Assembly (NCBI RefSeq): GCF_900109265.1
Contig: NZ_FNZM01000008.1
Span: forward strand, 248,001-312,000
Direction of reading: 5' to 3'
Source of the DNA: Paraburkholderia tropica
Lineage (GTDB): Bacteria > Pseudomonadota > Gammaproteobacteria > Burkholderiales > Burkholderiaceae
Length of the DNA stretch: 64,000 nucleotides
Positions 1 through 7,282 of the stretch are shown one piece after another. Each line of letters opens with the position of its first letter. The stretch's first letter is position 1. The translations under genes were made by a program, and so were the position numbers. The notes below the pieces were generated by a model. It worked only from the letters and a program-made list of their open reading frames with translations, did not search any database and was not told the origin of the DNA.

Positions 1-130
1 TTGTAGCGACGCGCTCAGCATCCACAACCAGAAAAATGGTTTGTTCAATTACGCGAACGCTTTGCACGTAGCCGTCAGCGGATTGCAATTGGAGGAAAAC
101 GTAGACTTCCTCGTCAGTGGGTAATGCCAA
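1..130 (-). CDS. Partial unidentified protein, N-terminus only (runs off the window)
   Basis: An open frame enters from the left edge and its first 43 codons are visible. The proposed start is TTG at 130-128, preceded at four bases by GGAGG, the only good Shine-Dalgarno nearby. The reading frame begins LALPTDEEVYVFLQLQ and has an alternating hydrophobic pattern suggesting beta strands. It overlaps the last 17 bases of the HEPN-like gene in another frame, so the two are probably translationally coupled. No family is recognised; given its place behind a HEPN gene it could be a partner or antitoxin, which is inference. The start could also lie further upstream inside the HEPN gene. Confidence 0.45.
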   Translation of the reverse strand, partial: MALPTDEEVYVFLQLQSADGYVQSVRVIEQTIFLVVDAERVAT

Positions 131-617
131 GTTGCCTCCAAACGCGTTTAACTTGCCCGATAGCGCGCTCCGCTCTTCGCCCCCACTGTCGAGCTGCGTC
201 TGTCGTCTTGTCCTGCAAAAGCACGTGTCCGTTTTGTACGATCGCTTTCGCACTCGGGTCGTAATCCGCCACCACTCGAATCCTGTAGCCTTCCCTCAAA
301 ATTTCTGCGAGCTCACGCAAGGCTGTGGTAGCACTGTCGATTAACTGGGCCGCGTGGCCCTCATCCAAAAGTTTGCGCTTAATTTGTTGCCGCGACGCTT
401 CCATAATGCGATTCCGAACTTTCCCTGTTAGCTCGTCAGGCAGATCCTTGTGCTGAAATCGCTGGATTTCCGGGTGACCTACTTGGAGCATCGCCCGCAC
501 CGCCAGATATACACCGTAGTAGTAGCGATTAAATGCGCTGCGCCCAAACAGATTCGCGCCATCCGCATCTAGTGATGCGATCGCCTGTCGCGCTAGCGAA
601 TCAGCAACTTGTTCCAT
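114..617 (-). CDS. HEPN-like domain protein
   Basis: Predicted helical protein of 167 residues from ATG 617; a TTG at 629 would add four. An early helix of the SAFNRYYYGVYLAVR type and a later RIRVVADYDPSA segment resemble HEPN proteins, whose members are often RNases in toxin-antitoxin or phage-defence systems. The usual R-x4-6-H catalytic signature is not clearly present, so nuclease activity is uncertain. A TATAAT on the minus strand at 649-654 would start transcription about 25 bases before the ATG, beside the first resolvase subsite. Neither candidate start has a good ribosome binding site. The gene is lower in G+C than the core, as expected for acquired DNA. It overlaps a second unidentified gene by 17 bases. 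Confidence 0.5.
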   Translation of the reverse strand: MEQVADSLARQAIASLDADGANLFGRSAFNRYYYGVYLAVRAMLQVGHPEIQRFQHKDLPDELTGKVRNRIMEASRQQIKRKLLDEGHAAQLIDSATTALRELAEILREGYRIRVVADYDPSAKAIVQNGHVLLQDKTTDAARQWGRRAERAIGQVKRVWRQLGITH

Positions 618-648
618 CGAAGGGGGCAAGGGTAGGTTGGTCAGGAAA

Positions 649-654
649 ATTATA
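649..654 (-). promoter_or_regulatory. -10 box for the HEPN-like gene
   Basis: Reads TATAAT on the minus strand, about 31 bases before the ATG at 617. No TTGACA-like -35 is seen at 16-18 bases, because that stretch is res subsite I. Resolvase binding there could block this promoter. Confidence 0.4.
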
Positions 655-661
655 CGAGAAA

Positions 662-767
662 GGGTACGAAATCGATCCCTTTCGGACGTAGCGCTCTAGG
701 GGTGTACGAAAGTAAGCCTATACACATTTCGGACGTGCCGTATAATACGGACATCCTTTTCGTACAC
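662..767. promoter_or_regulatory. Predicted res site (three subsites) of the serine resolvase
   Basis: Half-sites of the form GT(A/C)CGAAA recur in inverted pairs. Subsite I is 662-689: GGGTACGAAA and the reverse of TTTCGGACGT, 28 bp with AT at the exact centre. Subsite II is 702-736, 35 bp, with GTGTACGAAA and again TTTCGGACGT. Subsite III is about 743-767, 25 bp, with TTTCGTACAC on its right and a degenerate left half. Lengths and order fit the Tn3/gamma-delta res plan of 28, 34 and 25 bp with subsite III nearest the resolvase. A TATAAT at 741-746, inside a small palindrome, lies at the edge of subsite III, which suggests autorepression. The call rests on sequence symmetry only. Confidence 0.6.
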
Positions 768-779
768 CCGGAACGTGTC

Positions 780-1358
780 ATGTCCCGCACCTTTGCTTAC
801 GCCCGAGTCAGCACCGCCGACCAAACCCCAACGAACCAGATTATGGAAATCGAACAAGCCGGGTTTGCCGTCGACGACCGCCGCGTTGTGACCGAGAGCA
901 TTTCAGGCAGCGTTGCGGCAGATCAACGCCCAGGTTTTTCTAAGCTCCTTGATCGCATGGAGGATGGCGACGTGCTGATCGTGACGAAGCTCGATCGACT
1001 CGGCCGCAATGCGATGGATGTGCGCGCTACCGTAGAAGCACTGGCGGCGCGTGGCATTCGCGTACACTGCCTCGCTCTGGGCGGAGCGGACCTGACTAGT
1101 GCCGCGGGCCGAATGACGATGACTGTCCTGAATGCGGTCGCTGAATTTGAACGCGACCTATTGATCGAGCGCACGAACGCCGGCATCGCGCGCGCGAAGT
1201 CTGAAGGAAAAGCGATGGGCCGGCCCCCCGCCCTTTCTGCCCTGCAGCGCATAGAGGTTCAAAAGCGATTGGCCGATGGAGCAAGTGTCGCTTCACTTGC
1301 GAAGACATACGGCACAAGCCGCCAAACGATCATGCGAATTCGCGCGATCGGCGAATAG
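780..1358 (+). CDS. Serine recombinase, resolvase/invertase family
   Basis: Site-specific recombinase of 192 residues. The catalytic domain starts with YARVSTADQ, with the nucleophile Ser11 and Arg9, and carries the conserved TKLDRLGRN stretch. It is followed by the long helix with EFERDLLIERT and a C-terminal helix-turn-helix ending near SRQTIMRI. Length matches small Tn3-type resolvases (about 185-195) rather than large serine integrases. ATG 780 is chosen because it begins MSRTFAYARV, as family members do; the frame opens upstream but that part overlaps the res site. Its role is to resolve cointegrates or plasmid multimers at the res site just upstream. No transposase is visible, so this may be a leftover of a transposon or plasmid. 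Confidence 0.93.
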   Translation: MSRTFAYARVSTADQTPTNQIMEIEQAGFAVDDRRVVTESISGSVAADQRPGFSKLLDRMEDGDVLIVTKLDRLGRNAMDVRATVEALAARGIRVHCLALGGADLTSAAGRMTMTVLNAVAEFERDLLIERTNAGIARAKSEGKAMGRPPALSALQRIEVQKRLADGASVASLAKTYGTSRQTIMRIRAIGE

Positions 1359-2159
1359 ACCTCACGCGGCGGGGGGAGCGGCGGCGCGGGAATATTTTCG
1401 CGCGCAGCGTTCCAGATGGCGGTCTCTTGGCGGAAATGACTCGAACCGAGCTAACGGTTATCGCCGAAGCGCGGACCTAGTTCCCAAGTTGTTCCCATAT
1501 CTATGTGTGTTTTGGGAACAACTTGGGAACAGAAAAATCCTTGCAATTCAACCTCCTACCTAGCCTGTTCCCATTGTTCCCGCTGTTCCCAAGGCTTTGT
1601 TCCGCGCCGCCGACGATTCGCAACACGCATCACGACAAAGCACTGTGGGTCAACACCTCGCATTTCCGGGTACTTAGTCGGGTACTTTTCACATCGGAAT
1701 TCGCCAAAGCCTTTACTAGCAAGGCATCCATGCGGACACCGCCTCCGCCAATACTCGCCACCCGCGAGGGTTCGCGGGCAGCCGTCAAAAACTCCCCTGA
1801 TTTCACTCGCATTTCACGGTGTGTCGTTGCCCGCCGTGCAATTGGCGGGATTTCCTGATTGGGTCTGATTCGTCCTGATGACTCCCGGTGCTCCCGGCCA
1901 TAAACGGTCGCTGACGTGCACGCGCACGCGAGCATCCGAAATCGGACAAAAGATCCCCAGCGAGCCACGCTTCAGTTCGACAAACAGTCCGCTGCCGGCC
2001 GTCCACATGGCGAACGCCGCCCGCCCTCACCCCGTCACAATCCGCCTGTCGCCCAAGCGCTGACGTTTCGTCGCGCGGTAGCTTTTCATTTGGGAATCCG
2101 CCAAACCTATAAAATGCGGGTTGGCCACGATTCCAGTGGCAACTGCACCCTGGCACCCC
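1359..2159. other. Gene-poor 800-base stretch at the island edge
   Basis: No convincing gene on either strand: the short frames here lack start signals and family-like composition. G+C is lower than in the core until roughly 1,900. The notable content is the GTTCCC repeat cluster at 1480-1590. A TATAAA at 2108-2113 may be the -10 of the following flavoprotein gene. I saw no tRNA, att-like duplication or integrase remnant that would define the island boundary. Confidence 0.6.
1480..1590. repeat. GTTCCC repeat cluster with an 18-bp perfect inverted repeat
   Basis: GTTCCCAAGTTGTTCCCA at 1480-1497 is repeated exactly inverted at 1513-1530 across a 15-base loop. Three further TGTTCCC copies follow at 1566, 1575 and 1584, each nine bases apart. 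That gives seven GTTCCC/GGGAAC units in 111 bases. It could be a hairpin plus binding-site array (operator, iteron or recombination site); its function is unknown. Confidence 0.85.
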
Positions 2160-3782
2160 ATGTTACGTTTATCCGAAATAAAACTCCCCCTCGATCATGC
2201 CGAACGCGAGCTTGACGCCGCCGTTCGCGCGCGCCTCGCCGATCTCGGCGTCGCGGCAGACGAGCTTGTCCGCTTCACCGTATTCCGCCGCGCGCATGAC
2301 GCACGCAAGCGCTCGGATATCAAGCTGACCTATATCGTCGACATCGAAGTCAAGGACGAAGCGGCGGTGCGCAAGCAGATCGTCGGGCAGCCGCATTGCG
2401 GGGTGACGCCCGACATGACGTACCGGTTCGTCGCGAAGGCGCCCGAGCACTCTACGCGTCCGCGTCCGGTGGTGATCGGCATGGGGCCGTGCGGTTTGTT
2501 CGCCGGACTCATCCTCGCGCAGATGGGTTTCCGCCCCATTATTCTCGAACGCGGCAAGGCCGTGCGCGAACGCACCAAGGACACCTTCGGTCTGTGGCGC
2601 AAGTCGGTGCTCAATCCGGAATCCAACGTGCAGTTCGGCGAAGGCGGGGCCGGGACGTTTTCCGACGGCAAGCTGTACAGCCAGATCAAGGACCCGAACC
2701 ACTATGGCCGCAAGGTGCTCGAGGAGTTCGTCAAGGCAGGCGCGCCGGAAGATATCCTGTATTTGAGCCGTCCGCACATCGGCACGTTCCGTCTCGTCAG
2801 CATGGTGGAAAAGATGCGCGCGACGATCCACGAACTGGGTGGTGAAGTGCGTTTCGAAACCCGCGTCGACGACATCGAAATCGATCAGGGCAAGGTGCGC
2901 TCGCTCAAGCTCTCGAACGGTGAAACGCTGCGCTGCGACCACGTCGTGCTGGCCGTGGGACACAGCGCCCGCGACACGTTCCAGATGCTGCACGATCGCG
3001 GTGTGTATATCGAAGCCAAGCCATTTTCACTGGGCTTTCGCATCGAACATCCGCAGGGGCTCATCGATCGCAGCCGCTTCGGCAAATTCGCGGGCCACAA
3101 GCAACTTGGCGCCGCCGACTACAAGGTGGTCCATCACGCCAACAACGGGCGCGCGGTGTACAGCTTTTGCATGTGCCCGGGCGGCACGGTGGTCGCGGCG
3201 ACTTCCGAACCGGGCCGCGTCGTCACCAACGGCATGAGCCAGTATTCCCGGGCCGAGCGCAACGCGAATGCGGGCATCGTCGTCGGCATCACGCCGGAGG
3301 ACTACCCGGGCGGCCCGCTGGCGGGCATCGCGTTCCAGCGCAAATGGGAAGAGCGGGCGTTCGAGCTCGGCGGCGGCAACTACCAGGCGCCCGGGCAACT
3401 GGTCGGCGACTTTATCGCGGGCCGGCCGTCCACGTCGCTTGGCTCGGTCGTGCCGTCGTACAAGCCGGGCGTGCATCCGACCGATCTCAGCACGGCGCTG
3501 CCCGACTACGTGATCGAAGCAATCCGTGAAGCCCTCCCCCAGATCGACAGGAAGATCGCCGGTTTCGCGATGCACGACGCCGTGCTGACCGGCGTCGAGA
3601 CACGCACGTCGTCGCCGATCCGGATTCGCCGCAAAGACGATTTTCAGAGCATGAACGTCGAAGGTTTGTATCCGGCAGGAGAAGGCGCCGGTTACGCGGG
3701 CGGCATCTATTCGGCGGCCATCGACGGCATCGAAGTCGCACAGGCAGTGGCGCTCGATCTGGCATCGACGCAAGCGTCCTGA
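2160..3782 (+). CDS. FAD-dependent dehydrogenase, COG2509 family
   Basis: Cytosolic flavoprotein of 540 residues; the reaction is unknown for the family. Residues 1-95 form the small N-terminal domain typical of COG2509, starting LRLSEIKLPLDH. The dinucleotide-binding motif is at 105-112 (IGMGPCG), with Glu130 as the ribose-binding acid at the end of strand two. The C-terminus has the second FAD contact with GEGAGYAGGIYSAA, as in HI0933-like flavoproteins. ATG 2160 is preferred over an upstream TTG at 2121 because MLRLSEIKLPL is how relatives begin; the ribosome binding site is poor either way. It is transcribed alone and followed by a large hairpin. The name would be uncharacterised FAD-dependent protein. 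Confidence 0.92.
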   Translation: MLRLSEIKLPLDHAERELDAAVRARLADLGVAADELVRFTVFRRAHDARKRSDIKLTYIVDIEVKDEAAVRKQIVGQPHCGVTPDMTYRFVAKAPEHSTRPRPVVIGMGPCGLFAGLILAQMGFRPIILERGKAVRERTKDTFGLWRKSVLNPESNVQFGEGGAGTFSDGKLYSQIKDPNHYGRKVLEEFVKAGAPEDILYLSRPHIGTFRLVSMVEKMRATIHELGGEVRFETRVDDIEIDQGKVRSLKLSNGETLRCDHVVLAVGHSARDTFQMLHDRGVYIEAKPFSLGFRIEHPQGLIDRSRFGKFAGHKQLGAADYKVVHHANNGRAVYSFCMCPGGTVVAATSEPGRVVTNGMSQYSRAERNANAGIVVGITPEDYPGGPLAGIAFQRKWEERAFELGGGNYQAPGQLVGDFIAGRPSTSLGSVVPSYKPGVHPTDLSTALPDYVIEAIREALPQIDRKIAGFAMHDAVLTGVETRTSSPIRIRRKDDFQSMNVEGLYPAGEGAGYAGGIYSAAIDGIEVAQAVALDLASTQAS

Positions 3783-3795
3783 CTGGCGGCAAGGA

Positions 3796-3835
3796 GGCGG
3801 CTGGAAGGATGCGTCCGCGCATCCTTCCAGCCGCC
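3796..3835. terminator. 18-bp perfect stem-loop behind the flavoprotein gene
   Basis: GGCGGCTGGAAGGATGCG at 3796-3813 pairs perfectly with 3818-3835 across a TCCG loop, 13 bases after the stop codon. There is no following T-run, so it may protect the mRNA 3' end or act with Rho rather than as a classic intrinsic terminator. Confidence 0.6.
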
Positions 3836-4055
3836 CGAAGCGGCCTTCGACCTCCTGCCAGCCTCCACGGCCGCAACGGGTCGAATCGCCGAGCTTCGCC
3901 TTCAGATCCGCGTCCTGCGGCTGAATCTTTCCCCACACACCAACGCCTGAATCCCCGATCGAGCGACGCTCGGCGAAGGCCCGTGTTCGTCTTTCCAATT
4001 TTAGGGTCGCGTGTTTAATTCGCCCTTTTCAGATACCCTGCCAGAACCCGGGTAT

Positions 4056-4090
4056 AACCCTAGGTGAAAACCCTAGTATTGCGGTAAACT
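4056..4090 (+). promoter_or_regulatory. AACCCTAG direct repeat and -10-like box
   Basis: AACCCTAG occurs at 4056-4063 and 4069-4076, 13 bases apart, followed by TAAACT at 4085-4090. The pair sits where an activator or repressor would touch the -35 region of the small membrane protein gene at 4117. No regulator is identified. Confidence 0.4.
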
Positions 4091-4116
4091 ATCGCCTGTT
4101 CAGGGGATTACTCACC

Positions 4117-4329
4117 ATGCCGCATCGTTACCAGGTCTTCGAAAAGCTGGCCTTTTCACTCGTCGTTCTGTCTGCCGTGATGTGCTCGGGCTACATCGCT
4201 TGGGAAAGCTCGCCCGATCTGCGCGCGAACGTGCAAGTCGGCAAGGAGCTGTTCCTCAAGAGCGGCGAATACTCATACGCCTGCGCGACCGTGACCGCGG
4301 ATCCCTGCGCGCAATTCCCCGTCGAATAA
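4117..4329 (+). CDS. Small membrane-anchored protein, unknown function
   Basis: A 70-residue protein with one hydrophobic segment at about 11-28 and a mostly polar C-terminal part ending in VTADPCAQFPVE. Two cysteines in that part (Cys56 and Cys63) could form a disulphide if it is exported. The ATG is preceded by AGGGGA at a good distance, and a repeat-containing promoter region lies just upstream. I do not recognise the family. Its start signals and the hydrophobic anchor make it more than a chance frame. The gene stands alone between two same-strand genes. Confidence 0.65.
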   Translation: MPHRYQVFEKLAFSLVVLSAVMCSGYIAWESSPDLRANVQVGKELFLKSGEYSYACATVTADPCAQFPVE

Positions 4330-4479
4330 GCGCATCGGCGCCTCGCACATCAACGAACGGATAAGCGCCCAGGCGCACACAACTCGCCAGTACCGCGCGC
4401 TCGCGCGGGCGAGTTCGGATTGCATCCCGCACCGTTTCGACTAAGCTCGAATCTGGTTTCGCACTCGAGCCTGGACAAC

Positions 4480-5025
4480 ATGCTCATCCGCGTCCGTACG
4501 CGCAGCGGTCACGACACCGCGAGCGCTCTCCGCCCGAACATCGCTCACACCGCGCATGCAGCGCCGCTGCGGCGTCTCGGTGCGATCCTGCTGCTCGCCC
4601 TTACAAGCGCCTGCACGATCACGCCGCCGCCGCGTCCGCTGCTCGTGATTCCGCCCGAAGCCATCAACAGCACGACGCTCGATCAATATCGCGCCGCCGT
4701 GGCGAAGCGCATCATCGAGCGTAATCCGACCTCGGTGCTGCACGGTTCGCCCCAGGCGATGCTGCGCTCGCTCGTGGTCGTTTCGTTCACGATCAATCGC
4801 GAAGGCCAGGTGGTCAAGTCGTCGGTGTATCGCACCAATGGCGACGACGACGCCGAATCCACCGCGCTCGCCACGCTGCGTCACGCCGCGCCGTTGCCGC
4901 CGCCGCCCGCGCGTCTGCTCAACTCGGTCGGACAGATCGAGCTGTTCGAGGACTGGCTCTTCAACGACAACGGCAAGTTCCAGTTGCGCACGCTCGCGTC
5001 GCCGCAAGCGCAGAACTACAACTGA
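4480..5025 (+). CDS. TonB C-terminal-like lipoprotein
   Basis: Secreted lipoprotein of 181 residues from ATG 4480; a TTG at 4420 would add 20. After a basic N-terminus, the hydrophobic stretch LRRLGAILLLALTSAC ends in a lipobox with Cys45, so maturation and lipid attachment are likely. The rest resembles the TonB C-terminal fold: SLVVVSFTINREGQVVKSSVYRTNGDDDAESTAL (shown here only as a region at roughly 96-130) is the typical strand-helix pattern. There is no ExbB/ExbD partner or long proline arm, so it is probably not a true energy transducer. Its role in the envelope is unknown. Confidence 0.75.
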   Translation: MLIRVRTRSGHDTASALRPNIAHTAHAAPLRRLGAILLLALTSACTITPPPRPLLVIPPEAINSTTLDQYRAAVAKRIIERNPTSVLHGSPQAMLRSLVVVSFTINREGQVVKSSVYRTNGDDDAESTALATLRHAAPLPPPPARLLNSVGQIELFEDWLFNDNGKFQLRTLASPQAQNYN

Positions 5026-5441
5026 TCCGCCACGCGCCTTTCGATGCGCCCGCGCGAGGCTTGCTTACGCCTTGCTGCGCGGCGCGCCCGCTCGTTATAA
5101 TTTTTCGCTATCCCTAGCCGGCATCCGCCCGGCCACGCCGTCGACCGTCGCCACCCGCGCCGCGCCGATGCGCGCTTCGACCGTATCTGCATCGTGCCCG
5201 CGCCTATCCGCGCGCGCCGGACGGTCCACGCCTTCGCGCGCACAGCCCACGCTGCGCGATGCATACTGACGACTCGTTGCCGGCTCATGGATGTTGCAGC
5301 GGGATGCCATGGCGGCATCCGCGCCCGCGCGCCGGACTTCGAAACCTGCACAAAGACGCACGCGCCGCGCCTTGCGCCCCAGCCGCCCTCGGCCCGGCGG
5401 GCAAAGCGCGTCAGCGCGCATCACAATGACTGGAGACCCCG
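5026..5441 (+). other. Long leader/intergenic region before the MHS transporter
   Basis: A promoter candidate lies at 5072-5101 and would give an untranslated leader of about 335 bases. The stretch is rich in GC palindromes and has no convincing short gene: the possible small frames lack ribosome binding sites. No known riboswitch motif was recognised. Confidence 0.5.
5072..5101 (+). promoter_or_regulatory. Sigma-70-like promoter
   Basis: TTGCTG at 5072-5077 and TATAAT at 5096-5101 with an 18-base spacer. It points towards the MFS transporter gene. Confidence 0.5.
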
Positions 5442-6758
5442 ATGTCCACCTCCCCGCTTTCGTCGGCGAGCGCCGACCAACCCGATGCCGCGCGCCAGCA
5501 AAGCACGGCGCGCGTGATCTTCGCGAGCTTCATCGGCACCGCGATCGAGTTCTACGACTTCTATGTGTACGCAACGGCCGCCGCGCTCGTGATCGGCCCG
5601 GTGTTCTTCCCGCACGGCTCGGCGACGGCGCAGGCGCTGTCGGCGTTCGTGACCTTCGGCATTGCGTTCGTCGCGCGCCCGATCGGCTCGTTCCTGTTCG
5701 GCCATTTCGGCGACCGTATCGGCCGTAAATCGACGCTGGTGGCCTCGCTGCTCGTCATGGGTGTCTCGACCACGCTGATCGGCTTCGTGCCCGGCTACGA
5801 CTCGATCGGCAGCCTCGCGCCGATTCTGCTGTGCGTGCTGCGCTTCGGCCAGGGCATCGGCCTCGGCGGCGAATGGGGCGGCGCGGCGCTGCTCGCGACC
5901 GAATACGCGCCGCAAGGCAAGCGCGGCTGGTTCGGCATGTTCCCGCAGCTCGGACCGTCGGTCGGCTTTCTCGCGTCGAACGGCCTGTTCTTCGGCCTCG
6001 CCTCCACGCTGACCGACCAGCAGTTCCGCGACTGGGGCTGGCGCGTGCCGTTCATCGTCTCGGCGGTGCTCGTCGCGCTCGGCCTCTATGTACGCCTGAA
6101 GATCGCCGAAACGCCCGCGTTCAAGGCCGCCGTCGAGCGCGACGAACGCGTCAAGGTGCCGGTCGCGACGCTGCTCTCGAACTACTGGTGGCCGACGCTG
6201 CTCGGCGCGCTGGCCATGGTGGTCTGCTACACGCTGTTCTACAACGCGACGGTGTTCTCGCTCTCGCACGGCGTGACGGCGCTGCATATTCCGCGTCCGA
6301 CCTTCCTCGGCATGCTGTGTATCGCGGTCGTGTTCATGGGCATCGCCACCCCGATTTCGGCGGCGCTCTCCGACCGCTTCGGCCGCAAGCCGGTGCTGAT
6401 CGTCGGCTGCATTCTGGCGATCCTCTCGGGCTTCACGATGCAGCCGCTGCTCGGCAGCGGCTCGCTGCCGCTGGTGCTGCTGTTCCTCGTGATCGAGCTG
6501 TTCCTGATGGGCGCCACCTTCGCGCCGATGGGCGCCCTGCTGCCCGAGCTGTTCCCGACCAGCGTGCGCTACACCGGCGCGGGCGTGGCCTACAACCTCG
6601 GCGGCATTCTGGGCGCGTCGGTCGCGCCGTATATCGCGCAGGTGCTGGCCGCGCGCGGCGGTCTGTCGTGGGTCGGCGCCTACGTGTCGATCGCGGCCTG
6701 CGTGAGCCTCTTCGGCGTGCTGTGCATGCGCGAAACGCGTCATACGTCGCTGACGTGA
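5442..6758 (+). CDS. MFS transporter, metabolite:H+ symporter (MHS) type
   Basis: Inner-membrane symporter of 438 residues, the usual MHS length, with about 12 hydrophobic segments. The family signature between segments 2 and 3 is GHFGDRIGRK at 87-96, and the first segment contains the FIGTAIEFYDFYVYAT region characteristic of MHS members (ProP, ShiA, KgtP relatives). A second loop, SDRFGRK, repeats motif A in the C-terminal half. The substrate is probably a carboxylate, betaine or shikimate-like compound but cannot be read from sequence. The ATG has GGAG nine bases upstream. A strong terminator follows at 6811. Confidence 0.93.
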   Translation: MSTSPLSSASADQPDAARQQSTARVIFASFIGTAIEFYDFYVYATAAALVIGPVFFPHGSATAQALSAFVTFGIAFVARPIGSFLFGHFGDRIGRKSTLVASLLVMGVSTTLIGFVPGYDSIGSLAPILLCVLRFGQGIGLGGEWGGAALLATEYAPQGKRGWFGMFPQLGPSVGFLASNGLFFGLASTLTDQQFRDWGWRVPFIVSAVLVALGLYVRLKIAETPAFKAAVERDERVKVPVATLLSNYWWPTLLGALAMVVCYTLFYNATVFSLSHGVTALHIPRPTFLGMLCIAVVFMGIATPISAALSDRFGRKPVLIVGCILAILSGFTMQPLLGSGSLPLVLLFLVIELFLMGATFAPMGALLPELFPTSVRYTGAGVAYNLGGILGASVAPYIAQVLAARGGLSWVGAYVSIAACVSLFGVLCMRETRHTSLT

Positions 6759-6810
6759 TGCACGACACCGAAGCAGTGCGCTGATGCACTGCTTCGAGCA
6801 GACCGAAACG

Positions 6811-6850
6811 AAAAAAGCGGAATCCGGGTCATTGGATTCCGCTTTTTTTT
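6811..6850 (+). terminator. Intrinsic terminator
   Basis: AAAAAAGCGGAATCC pairs with GGATTCCGCTTTTTT across an eight-base loop, followed by a T-run. It ends the MHS transporter transcript. Confidence 0.92.
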
Positions 6851-6947
6851 CGTCCGTTTTTTGTCCACTTGTGCGCACGCGGCGCGTGCCTATACTCGAT
6901 AACGAGGCATCAACACGGTCCGCGCATTCGCGCCAGGGAGGCCAACG

Positions 6948-7127
6948 ATGAACCTGCATCTGAGCAATGCCGATCTCGTCCTGATGATCGCGCTCGCACT
7001 GGGCATCTCACTGGTTCTGGCCTTTCGTTTGAGTACGCGAACGTGGCGCGCGGTGGTTCTCGAAGCCATCGTCGCCAACGTCGCGGCCATCGCGGCGGTC
7101 ATCGCCGTCGAGATGCTGCTGGCCTGA
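6948..7127 (+). CDS. Small two-segment membrane protein, unknown function
   Basis: A 59-residue protein starting MNLHLSNADLVLMIALALG. Two hydrophobic segments (about 9-25 and 38-58) are separated by a basic loop, FRLSTRTWR, so it is probably an inner-membrane hairpin. The ATG follows AGGGAGG at seven bases, an excellent ribosome binding site. It lies just after the MHS terminator and is convergent with the small lipoprotein gene. No family is recognised; membrane-hairpin proteins of this size are sometimes toxins or stress peptides, but nothing here shows that. Confidence 0.7.
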   Translation: MNLHLSNADLVLMIALALGISLVLAFRLSTRTWRAVVLEAIVANVAAIAAVIAVEMLLA

Positions 7128-7153
7128 GCGGGCCGCTCGCGTCGGCATCATGC

Positions 7154-7282
7154 TCAACGATCGTAGTAGCCGTGATGGTAGCCGCCGCCGTAGTATCCGC
7201 CGCCCGGCGGCACCACGATGCATCCGCTCAGCGACGCCGCGAAAAGCGCACCTGCGATCAGGGTAAGCGTCAATCGTTTCAC
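7154..7282 (-). CDS. Small Gly/Tyr/His-rich lipoprotein
   Basis: A 42-residue precursor beginning KRLTLTLIAGALFAASLSGC, a textbook lipoprotein signal with lipobox LSGC at Cys21. The mature part is only about 22 residues, rich in Gly, Tyr and His (GGGYYGGGYHHGYYDR). The start is GTG 7282 with GGGAGA eight bases upstream; there is no better ATG. Similar short lipoproteins of unknown role are common in Burkholderiaceae envelopes. The histidines could bind metal, which is speculation. The gene is monocistronic. Confidence 0.75.
   Translation of the reverse strand: MKRLTLTLIAGALFAASLSGCIVVPPGGGYYGGGYHHGYYDR

Larger units (their letters stand above)
3783..4116. other. Intergenic stretch with a hairpin and a small-gene promoter region
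   Basis: Contains the 18-bp stem at 3796-3835 and, at its right end, the AACCCTAG direct repeat at 4056-4076 in front of the next gene. No coding potential was seen in between. Confidence 0.6.

Noticed and set aside
1503..1868. Overlapping 117-121-residue frames in the island edge
   Set aside because: They cross the GTTCCC repeat, lack ribosome binding sites and show no recognisable protein pattern.
5421..6959. 512-residue open frame on the minus strand
   Set aside because: It lies antisense to the MHS transporter, is Arg/His/Glu-rich as shadow frames are in GC-rich DNA, and has no family-like motif.
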